Assembly (NCBI GenBank): GCA_029261955.1
Contig: JAJDAI010000194.1
Span: forward strand, 1 to 8,713
Length of the DNA stretch: 8,713 nt
Reading direction: 5' to 3'
Source: Deltaproteobacteria bacterium
GTDB taxonomy: Bacteria; Myxococcota_A; UBA796; UBA9615
Part shown: in pieces, positions 1-5,268 of the stretch
Layout: the number at the start of each line of letters is the position of its first letter
How positions within the stretch are numbered: position 1 is the first letter of the stretch
Notes under the pieces: generated by a model
Databases searched by the model: none
What the model was told of the DNA's origin: nothing
What the model saw: only the letters and a program-made list of their open reading frames with translations
Translations under genes and position numbers: made by a program

Positions 1-1451
1 GGCTCGGGGGCCTCGGGCTCGTCCGCGACGGGCGGCTCGTCCACCACCGGCGGCGCCTCGTCCGCGGCGCGCTGGGTCGGGGCCCCGGGCAGGCCGCCGT
101 CGTCTTCGGGCGCCTTCCGCTTGAGCGCCGGCATGGAGGTGGGCGTGACGGCCCCCTCCGGGTCGATGCGCACGGCCTTCGCCCGGGCAGCCCGCGGCGG
201 GGGGGCGAGGGGATCCGCGATCTCGGGCTCCTCCTCGTCGTGGAAGTACTCCGCGGGCGGGCCGAGCTCCGTCCGGTCCTCGTCCAGCGGCTGCGTCGGG
301 ATCGCGTCCGGGTTGCCCAGGTGCGGGATCGTGAGGTCGTCCTCGCCGTAGAGGTCCTCGCCGATCGTGTCGGGGCCGATGACCACCGGGCCCTGGCCCT
401 TGCCGCCCCACTCCTCCTGGCCGGGGGTGACCCCCGCGCCGCTGCGCATCCGGGGCATGCCCAGGGCGACGGATGGCGGAGCCTCGGCCGGCGTGCGGCG
501 TCCTGGAGCGGCCGCCCCTCGCCGCGAGAGCTGGCGGGGGAACAGGTCCCACATCTCCTCGATGAGCAGGGCCGGGTCGTCGATGACGCCGCGGTTGAAC
601 ATCAGCTCGGCCAGGTCCCGCCGCGCTTCTCCCGCCGTCTGGTAGCGGCGGTTCGCGTCGGGCTCCATGCAGCGGCGGATGATGCGCACGAGGTCCCGGG
701 GGGCCCCCGAGCGGTAGTCCAGCGGGCTGCGTGGCGACGCGGAGACCACGGCCTCCATCGTCTGGTAGTCCGTGTCCCCGAGGAAGGGGTTCACGCTCGT
801 CAGCATCTCGAAGAGCAGCGTGCCGAAGGAGAAGATGTCCGAGCGCGAGTCGAGCGCTTCGCCCTTGAGCTGCTCGGGCGACATGTAGGCGTACTTGCCG
901 CGCACGACGCCGGGCCGGCTCTTGCTGATGCGTTGCGCGTAGCGCGCCACGCCGAAGTCCGTCAGCTTCACCTCACCCTGCACCGAGATGAGGATGTTGG
1001 GCGGCGAGACGTCGCGGTGGATGAGCTCCAGCGATCGGCCGCGCTCGTCGGTGCGGCTGTGCGCGTACTCCAGCGCCGCGGCGATGCGCGTGCCGAGGTA
1101 GAGGATCGCGTCGACGCTCAGCTGGCGGCGGAGCTTGCGGCACGCGATCAGGAGCTTCTCGAGATCCGGCCCGTCCACGTACTCCATGGCGATGAAGTAC
1201 TCGCCGTTGTGCACGCCGAAGTCGAACACCTGGACCACGTTGCTGTGGTTGAGGGTGACGGAGATCCGCGCTTCGTCGGTGAAGAGCTGGGTGAACTCTT
1301 CGAGATCCTCGAAGGTCGGCAGGATCTTCTTGAGGGCCAGGCGCTTCTCGAAGCCGGCCGCGCCCTGCAGAACGGCGAGGTAGACCTCGGCCATGCCACC
1401 GCGGGCTAGGAGCCGGACCAGCCGGTAGCGTCCGAAAGACTTGCCCGCCAT
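1..1451 (-). CDS. Hanks-type Ser/Thr protein kinase, C-terminus beyond window
   Basis: Cytoplasmic eukaryotic-like kinase that should phosphorylate proteins on Ser/Thr. Read from the ATG at 1451, 483 codons lie in the window without a stop. All core kinase elements are visible: glycine loop RGGMAEVYLA (residues 17-26), ATP lysine K41 in LALKK, helix-C glutamate E60, HRDVSPPN with catalytic D147 and N152, DFG at 165-167, SPE at 191-193, and D205 of the helix F region. The kinase fold ends near residue 280. After it comes a low-complexity tail rich in Pro, Asp and Glu, with scattered Thr (T374, T386, T394) that could be phosphorylated. No membrane helix is seen before the edge, though kinases of this group often have one further on. 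A GAGG (1456-1459) four bases before the ATG supports the start. An FHA protein encoded 1.2 kb upstream on the same strand is a possible partner. The family is certain; substrates are unknown. Confidence 0.95.
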   Translation of the reverse strand, partial: MAGKSFGRYRLVRLLARGGMAEVYLAVLQGAAGFEKRLALKKILPTFEDLEEFTQLFTDEARISVTLNHSNVVQVFDFGVHNGEYFIAMEYVDGPDLEKLLIACRKLRRQLSVDAILYLGTRIAAALEYAHSRTDERGRSLELIHRDVSPPNILISVQGEVKLTDFGVARYAQRISKSRPGVVRGKYAYMSPEQLKGEALDSRSDIFSFGTLLFEMLTSVNPFLGDTDYQTMEAVVSASPRSPLDYRSGAPRDLVRIIRRCMEPDANRRYQTAGEARRDLAELMFNRGVIDDPALLIEEMWDLFPRQLSRRGAAAPGRRTPAEAPPSVALGMPRMRSGAGVTPGQEEWGGKGQGPVVIGPDTIGEDLYGEDDLTIPHLGNPDAIPTQPLDEDRTELGPPAEYFHDEEEPEIADPLAPPPRAARAKAVRIDPEGAVTPTSMPALKRKAPEDDGGLPGAPTQRAADEAPPVVDEPPVADEPEAPE

Positions 1452-1471
1452 TGCGCCTCGGCGACCCCCTT

Positions 1472-1494
1472 GTGGCACCCCTTCGGGGCCCCAC
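1472..1494 (-). other. hairpin upstream of the kinase start
   Basis: On the minus strand GTGG pairs with CCAC and CCCC pairs with GGGG around a GAA loop, giving a stem of about ten pairs with one mismatch. It ends about 20 bases before the kinase ATG, so it would lie in the 5' leader if transcription starts upstream. No T-run follows, so a terminator is unlikely. Chance folding in GC-rich DNA is quite possible. Confidence 0.3.
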
Positions 1495-1648
1495 GACACG
1501 CCGCCGTTTTGTCGGCAGCACGCCTCCCGTTCGAGGGTCCGGCAAGGCTACCGTCCAGCGCCTTCCGCGGCAACGGAGGGGCCCCCCTCGCGCTCGCGCG
1601 ATGAGCCGGGGCCGGGTGACGCGATCGACCGCCTGGCGGCCCGTCCCC

Positions 1649-1678
1649 TTGCCGGCAGGCAGACCGCGCTCGCACAAT
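1649..1678 (+). promoter_or_regulatory. possible promoter for a near-leaderless lipoprotein mRNA
   Basis: TTGCCG (1649-1654) and CACAAT (1673-1678) match the sigma-70 -35 and -10 consensus at four of six positions each, 18 bases apart. Transcription would then start at about 1684-1685, which is the GTG start codon itself. That would give a leaderless or nearly leaderless message and fits the absence of a clear SD before this gene. The matches are weak and found by eye. Confidence 0.25.
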
Positions 1679-1683
1679 GCGCT

Positions 1684-2421
1684 GTGCCTCGGTTCGCCCT
1701 CCTGCTCCTGCTCGTCCTCGGTTGCTCCTCGCCCGAGGCCGATCCCGCCCCTCGCCTCGGCGCCGCCACGCCCGCTCCGGCGCTGCCTTCGATCGAGGGT
1801 CGGGTGCGCTACACGGGGCCCCTGAAGGACGCCGTGATCCCCGCCGATCCGCGCTTCGCCCACTGCCCCGAAGGCCCGGCGGGTCAGCTGGTGGTGGGGG
1901 CGGACCTGGGGCTCGCGGGCGTGCTCGCGCACGTGCCCGGGGAGCCCCTGGAGTCAGGGGAGCTGAGGCTGCGCGCGACCGCCTGCCGCTTCGAGCCGGC
2001 CACGTCCATCGTGCCCACGGGCTCCCGCTTGATCGTCTCGAATGACGATCCGCGGCTCCAGACCTTCCACCTGCGCCGACTCGACGGCCAGCACGAGCGG
2101 GCCGAGCAGAACCTGGCCGTGCCGCCGGGGGCCCCGCCGCTCCACTGGACCCTGGATCGGCCCGGTCGCTACCGCATCGTGTCGGTCGAGCGCCCCTGGA
2201 TGGAGGCCTGGGTGCAGGTGATCGACGGCGGCGTCGGCCTCCGATCGGACGCCGAGGGCCGCTTCGACGCGCCGCTGCCGCCGGGGGACCACCAGGTCAG
2301 CACCTGGCACCCGCTGCTGGGCCTGCGGCGTCACGGGGTGAGCGTGCCCGAGGACGGGCCAGCCAGCCTCTACGTGGACTGGTCCGAGCCGGGCGAGGAC
2401 CCGCGGGTCGCGAAGCCCTGA
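1684..2421 (+). CDS. lipoprotein, degenerate cupredoxin plus carboxypeptidase-regulatory-like domain
   Basis: Predicted 245-residue exported lipoprotein of unknown role. The GTG start at 1684 gives a compact signal peptide (MPRF, then a Leu-rich core) and lipobox VLGC with lipidated C14. Upstream in-frame starts would bury that signal, and ATG 1677 is in another frame. The mature part resembles periplasmic plastocyanin-like proteins: an opening IEGRVRYTGP strand, paired cysteines C61 and C101 (CRFEP), a cupredoxin core with NDDPRLQTFH (120-129) and RPWMEAW (170-176), then DAEGRF and STWHPLLGLRRHGV, typical of a small regulatory-like beta domain. Family members usually carry HN.H and C..HPWM copper ligands. 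Here the aligned positions read Q126, S167 and R170, and only M173 remains, so copper binding is doubtful. The gene is divergent from the kinase, and its 3' end overlaps the convergent gene by 52 bases. The lipoprotein call is firm; the fold assignment is by eye. Confidence 0.85.
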   Translation: MPRFALLLLLVLGCSSPEADPAPRLGAATPAPALPSIEGRVRYTGPLKDAVIPADPRFAHCPEGPAGQLVVGADLGLAGVLAHVPGEPLESGELRLRATACRFEPATSIVPTGSRLIVSNDDPRLQTFHLRRLDGQHERAEQNLAVPPGAPPLHWTLDRPGRYRIVSVERPWMEAWVQVIDGGVGLRSDAEGRFDAPLPPGDHQVSTWHPLLGLRRHGVSVPEDGPASLYVDWSEPGEDPRVAKP

Positions 2422-2639
2422 GGCAGGCCCCGCTCGTCGAGCAGGTCGGCGCCGTCGCTCGCCATGCCCTCGACGAGGCGCGCGAGGCAGCGGACCAGCC
2501 GGTCCTGCACACGAACACCGAGGTCGTGCGCGGCGCGGCGCTGCTCGGGGCTGAGTGAGTCGAAGGAAGGATCGTCGTCGGGCAGGGCCAGCATCGCGGC
2601 CCAGGCGGCGTCGAGCGCCGCGGGCAGCGGCTGGCTCAC
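2370..2639 (-). CDS. small hypothetical protein coupled to FHA gene
   Basis: An 89-residue protein that I do not recognise. It starts with GTG at 2639, whose bases overlap the TGA of the FHA gene (GTGA), so translation is probably coupled to it. The predicted product is soluble, with no signal peptide or membrane segment. It looks mainly helical: PAALDAAWAAMLALP (6-20), then SPEQRRAAHDLGVRVQDRLVRC and a charged stretch up to LDERGLP. The last 15 or so residues (Gly/Ser-rich) are encoded in the 52 bases shared with the oppositely directed lipoprotein gene and may be unconstrained. Codon use (G or C at third positions) and the tight overlap argue that it is real. It may work with the FHA protein as a partner or regulator, but that rests on position alone. 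Confidence 0.7.
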   Translation of the reverse strand: MSQPLPAALDAAWAAMLALPDDDPSFDSLSPEQRRAAHDLGVRVQDRLVRCLARLVEGMASDGADLLDERGLPQGFATRGSSPGSDQST

Positions 2640-2998
2640 TTGAAGTCGACGACCAGGCGGACGACGCTCTTGCCGACCCGGAGGTCGTCGGCGTCCTGGA
2701 ACGCGAACTCGGTCAGCGGGCTGCCGTTGAGCAGGCAGCCGTTGGTGCTCTGGAGATCCCGGACCCGGAACTCGCCGCTGGCGAAGAAGACCATGGCGTG
2801 ACGAGCGGAGACCCGCGGGTCATCGAGGATCACGTGGCAATCGTCGTCCCGGCCGATCAGCGTCACCGAGTCTTCGATGATGTAGGTCTTGCCGGTGTCG
2901 GGCCCCGCGACGATCACCAACTTGGCGTCGACGTCGTCGGGAATGTCCGTTGCCTCGCCCACCTTGAGGGGCGTGTCGATCAGGGTCTCACCGCTCAT
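2636..2998 (-). CDS. small FHA-domain protein
   Basis: A 120-residue cytoplasmic protein made of a short acidic N-terminal tail and one forkhead-associated domain, which binds phosphothreonine peptides. FHA hallmarks are all present: LIGRDDD with G49-R50, SARH with S64 and H67, then STNG (84-87) and LNG (90-92). The ATG at 2998 has an SD GAGGA (3003-3007) at good spacing. An in-frame upstream extension exists but would run into the divergent symporter gene and past its promoter, so I reject it. The tail carries T5, T9 and T17 ahead of the domain; T5 has Asp at +3, a spacing some FHA domains prefer. This layout (Thr-bearing tail plus a lone FHA) resembles GarA/OdhI, which are switched by Ser/Thr kinases. 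A kinase gene lies 1.2 kb downstream on the same strand. FHA identity is firm; the GarA-like behaviour is inference. Confidence 0.95.
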   Translation of the reverse strand: MSGETLIDTPLKVGEATDIPDDVDAKLVIVAGPDTGKTYIIEDSVTLIGRDDDCHVILDDPRVSARHAMVFFASGEFRVRDLQSTNGCLLNGSPLTEFAFQDADDLRVGKSVVRLVVDFK

Positions 2999-3023
2999 CA
3001 GATCCTCGCGTTCGGGAGTGCGA

Positions 3024-3052
3024 ACCATACAGGAGGCCGCATGCCGATCCCA
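3024..3052 (-). promoter_or_regulatory. putative promoter of FHA gene
   Basis: On the minus strand TGGGAT (3052-3047), a 17-base spacer and TATGGT (3029-3024) form a plausible -35/-10 pair with TG directly before the -10 hexamer. Transcription would begin near 3017, leaving a leader of about 19 bases that contains the GAGGA SD. Spacing and position are convincing, but the hexamers are imperfect. Confidence 0.45.
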
Positions 3053-3107
3053 CCCGCCGAAGGGGACGGACCGGCAGGTTCTTTGGATCGGCCCACGCCG
3101 CCTGTAT
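3027..3107. repeat. interrupted inverted repeat across the divergent promoter region
   Basis: Two blocks occur as mirror copies: ATACAGG (3027-3033) with CCTGTAT (3101-3107), and GCCGATCC (3043-3050) with GGATCGGC (3085-3092). Within each arm the blocks are separated by 9 and 8 bases that are not conserved. The blocks coincide with the -10 and -35 regions of the two divergent promoters. This could mean shared sigma-factor recognition or an operator contacted from both sides. Confidence 0.6.
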
Positions 3108-3110
3108 CCT
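3083..3110 (+). promoter_or_regulatory. putative promoter of symporter operon
   Basis: TTGGAT (3083-3088), a 16-base spacer and TATCCT (3105-3110), with TG directly before the -10 hexamer. A start near 3117 gives an 18-base leader carrying the strong SD GAGGAGA (3124-3130). It is the mirror counterpart of the minus-strand promoter at 3024-3052 and probably drives the downstream operon. Confidence 0.45.
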
Positions 3111-3134
3111 CCGCCGCCTGTGCGAGGAGAAACC

Positions 3135-4625
3135 ATGAGATCGCTGTTTGCTGCCCTGACCGCTGTGCTCGCCCTCGCGCCCTCTGTGGCCCGCGCGGGC
3201 TTCGACGAAGCCGTGAACGACGCGGTCGAACCGATCGCCAACGCGGTCTCCTCGTTCATCTTCATGTCCGTGGACGTCGCGGGCACCAGCGTGCCGCTCA
3301 TCGTGCTCTGGCTCGTGGTCGGCGGCCTCTACTTCACGGTCTACCTGCGCTTCCTGCCGTTCCGGGCCCTCAAGGTCGCGATCGACGTCGTGCGCGGCAA
3401 GCACGACCACCCCGGCGACGCCGGTGAGGTCAACCACTTCCAGGCGCTGACGACGGCGCTGTCCGGCACCGTGGGCATCGGCAACATCGGCGGCGTGGCT
3501 GTCGCCGTGACCGCCGGCGGGCCCGGCGCCATCTTCTGGATGCTCGTCGCGGGCGTGCTCGGCATGTCCAGCAAGCTCGCCGAGTGCACGCTCGGGGTGA
3601 AGTACCGCAAGATCAACGAGGACGGCTCGGTCTCGGGCGGCCCGATGTACTACCTGGAGCGCGGGCTCAAGGACAAAGGCTTCGGTCCCCTCGGACGCGC
3701 GCTGGGCCTCTTCTACGGCGGCACCATCATCATCGGCTGCCTGGGCGGCGGGAACATGTTCCAGTCCAACCAGGCCTTCGAGCAGTTCGTCATCGTCACC
3801 GGCGGCGACACCAGCTGGTTCGCCGACAAGGGCTGGCTCTTCGGCCTCGTGCTGGCCGCGGCCGTCGCGTCGGTGATCATCGGCGGCATCCGCGGCATCG
3901 CGCGGGTGACGGAGAAGCTCGTCCCCTTCATGGCCATCCTCTACGTGGTCACCGGCCTCGTGATCCTGGCCATCAACTTCGCCGAGATCCCCGCCGCCGT
4001 CGGCGCCATCGTGGGCGGCGCCTTCGCGCCGAAGGCCGTCGCGGGTGGCGCGCTCGGTGCGCTCATCCAGGGCTTCCGCCGCGCCGCCTTCTCCAACGAA
4101 GCCGGGCTCGGCTCGGCCGCCATCGCCCACTCCGCCGTCAAGACGGACCGGCCGGCCACCGAAGGCCTCGTGGCCATGCTCGAGCCCTTCATCGACACCC
4201 TGATCATCTGCACGATCACGGGCCTGGTGATCACGACCACCGTCTACTCGCCCGAGACCGCCGCCGGCGGCCCGCAGGGTGTGGCCCTGACCAGCGCGGC
4301 CTTCGAGTCGGCCTTCGACATCGCCCCGGCGATCCTCGCGGTCGCGGTGATGCTCTTCGCCTTCTCCACCGCGATCTCGTGGTCCTACTACGGCCTCAAG
4401 GGCTTCACCTACCTCTTCGGCGAGGGCCGGAAGAAGGCCATCGGCTTCCAGTTGGTCTTCTGCGCGTTCACGGCGCTGGGCTGCATGGTCCAGCTGGAGG
4501 CGGTCATCAACCTCTCCGACGCGATGATCTTCGTCCTCGCGATCCCCAACCTCGCGGGCATGTACCTGCTGGCTCGGGTGGTGCGGGACGAAGTGGACGG
4601 CTTCCTCACGGACGTGCGGGGCTGA
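3135..4625 (+). CDS. alanine/glycine:cation symporter (AGCS family, TC 2.A.25)
   Basis: A 496-residue inner-membrane transporter that should import alanine, glycine or a related small amino acid with Na+ or H+. The start is ATG 3135 behind SD GAGGAGA. Residues 1-21 look like a cleavable signal peptide ending ARA, followed by a short periplasmic stretch and then the first membrane span near residues 50-75 (VPLIVLWLVVGGLYFTVYL). AGCS signatures are intact: TALSGTVGIGNIGG (107-120), the SKLAECTLGVKYR segment, SGGPMYYLERG, RAAFSNEAGLGS (316-327) and EPFIDT (350-355), with multiple hydrophobic spans to near the C-terminus. Length is normal for the family. The leader peptide is an addition compared with the archaeal AgcS type, and I recall it in a subgroup of bacterial homologues. 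It is the first gene of a plus-strand run; the next gene follows after 79 bases. The exact substrate cannot be read from sequence. Confidence 0.95.
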   Translation: MRSLFAALTAVLALAPSVARAGFDEAVNDAVEPIANAVSSFIFMSVDVAGTSVPLIVLWLVVGGLYFTVYLRFLPFRALKVAIDVVRGKHDHPGDAGEVNHFQALTTALSGTVGIGNIGGVAVAVTAGGPGAIFWMLVAGVLGMSSKLAECTLGVKYRKINEDGSVSGGPMYYLERGLKDKGFGPLGRALGLFYGGTIIIGCLGGGNMFQSNQAFEQFVIVTGGDTSWFADKGWLFGLVLAAAVASVIIGGIRGIARVTEKLVPFMAILYVVTGLVILAINFAEIPAAVGAIVGGAFAPKAVAGGALGALIQGFRRAAFSNEAGLGSAAIAHSAVKTDRPATEGLVAMLEPFIDTLIICTITGLVITTTVYSPETAAGGPQGVALTSAAFESAFDIAPAILAVAVMLFAFSTAISWSYYGLKGFTYLFGEGRKKAIGFQLVFCAFTALGCMVQLEAVINLSDAMIFVLAIPNLAGMYLLARVVRDEVDGFLTDVRG

Positions 4626-4630
4626 CATCA

Positions 4631-4644
4631 GCGCGCTTGCGCGC
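4631..4644 (+). other. small GC hairpin after the symporter stop
   Basis: GCGCG, a CTTG loop and CGCGC form a perfect five-pair stem, six bases after the symporter stop codon. No U-tract follows, so it is not a standard terminator. It could stabilise the symporter end of the mRNA or cause partial attenuation before the lipoprotein. The rest of 4626-4704 holds only the SD of the next gene. Confidence 0.35.
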
Positions 4645-4704
4645 CCGGTCCCCTGCGTGCAAGCCTCGTGCGCCCTTCGCGGCGGTCCGCCTCCAGGAGC
4701 CAGA

Positions 4705-5268
4705 ATGCGCCTCAGTGTCGTCCTCCTCTCCCTGCTCCTCTCCGGCTGCGCCGGCTCGCTCAACGTGTGGGGCATCAACGTCGACATCCCCGACGACGAC
4801 GACGACGACGCGGCCCCCCCGGACATCAACTACGACGACTACGAGGGCGTCGAGTTCATGAACATCGACTGGTCCCAGCAGGCCGAGAACCAGGGCGCCG
4901 AGGACTGCATCGAGGACGAGGGCTGGACCGTGGCCGGTGCGCTGTCGACCGGGGACGACAACAACTTCTGCCCCGAGTGCGACTACATCTGGCGGTTGAC
5001 CTACACGGCGACGCCCGGGCTCGCCGACTGCCTCGAGGGCAGCGGATTCCAGAACTCGAGCGGCTTCCTGCGGCAGTTCGGCTTCGCCTTCAGCAACGAC
5101 TCGGACTTCGAGGTCTGGCGCACGCTCGGCGAGCCCCACATCCCCATGACCAAGGTCGGGGTCGGCGCGCTCGACGACGACGCCAGCTTCACCTGGGGCG
5201 GCGGCAACTCCTTCCGCACCGACGAGGGCAGCTACGAGTGGTTCCTCAGCGGTGAGGGCTCCTTCTGA
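4705..5268 (+). CDS. Asp-tract lipoprotein with four cysteines, function unknown
   Basis: A 187-residue exported lipoprotein. The ATG at 4705 follows SD AGGAG (4695-4699) by five bases, and the protein opens with MRLSVVLLSLLLSGC, lipobox LSGC, lipidated C15. Residue +2 is Ala, not Asp, so an outer-membrane destination is plausible by the E. coli rule, which may not hold here. After a short segment (NVWGINVDIP) comes six consecutive Asp (30-35) encoded by a perfect (GAC)6 at 4792-4809, probably a flexible linker. The globular part is acidic and aromatic-rich, with C68, C89, C92 (as CPEC) and C109, which could make two disulfides or a metal site. Its Gly/Ser/Asn-rich second half reads like beta structure. 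I do not recognise a named family. Its stop overlaps the start of the phosphotransferase gene, which suggests a shared job or at least co-translation. Confidence 0.9.
   Translation: MRLSVVLLSLLLSGCAGSLNVWGINVDIPDDDDDDAAPPDINYDDYEGVEFMNIDWSQQAENQGAEDCIEDEGWTVAGALSTGDDNNFCPECDYIWRLTYTATPGLADCLEGSGFQNSSGFLRQFGFAFSNDSDFEVWRTLGEPHIPMTKVGVGALDDDASFTWGGGNSFRTDEGSYEWFLSGEGSF
5252..5267 (+). promoter_or_regulatory. ribosome binding site and CTG start of the phosphotransferase
   Basis: GTGAGGG (5252-5258) lies inside the end of the lipoprotein gene, six bases before CTG 5265-5267, which overlaps the lipoprotein TGA as CTGA. From the in-frame stop at 5253-5255 to GTG 5376 the reading frame has no ATG, GTG or TTG, so this SD/CTG pair is the best initiation site that keeps the conserved N-terminus. 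Confidence 0.55.

Noticed and set aside
240..1409. 389-codon plus-strand open frame opposite the kinase
   Set aside because: The minus strand encodes every catalytic kinase motif in order; the plus frame is a low-complexity shadow.
1677..2045. ATG 1677 frame as the start of the lipoprotein or a frameshift remnant
   Set aside because: This frame gives a Pro/Arg/Ala-rich sequence with no signal peptide. The GTG 1684 frame gives a proper lipobox and a complete domain without any frameshift.
2154..2161. Another GGATCGGC copy inside the cupredoxin-like gene
   Set aside because: It lies in coding sequence with no CCTGTAT partner at the right distance, so it is probably chance.
2636..3301. Extended 221-residue version of the FHA protein
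   Set aside because: The extra 101 residues would overlap the symporter coding region and both promoters. The ATG at 2998 has its own SD and starts just before the FHA fold.
4626..4704. Separate promoter or full terminator between symporter and lipoprotein
   Set aside because: No convincing -35/-10 pair and no T-run after the hairpin; the genes are more simply read as one operon.
2988..4829. 613-codon open frame on the minus strand across the symporter
   Set aside because: It is a His/Asp/Glu/Arg-rich shadow translation of the symporter codons and runs through the FHA promoter and the SD sites of the plus-strand genes.
3584..4861. 425-codon plus-strand open frame within the symporter and past its end
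   Set aside because: Arg/His/Pro/Gly-rich out-of-frame translation of a clear transporter gene and of the next lipoprotein.
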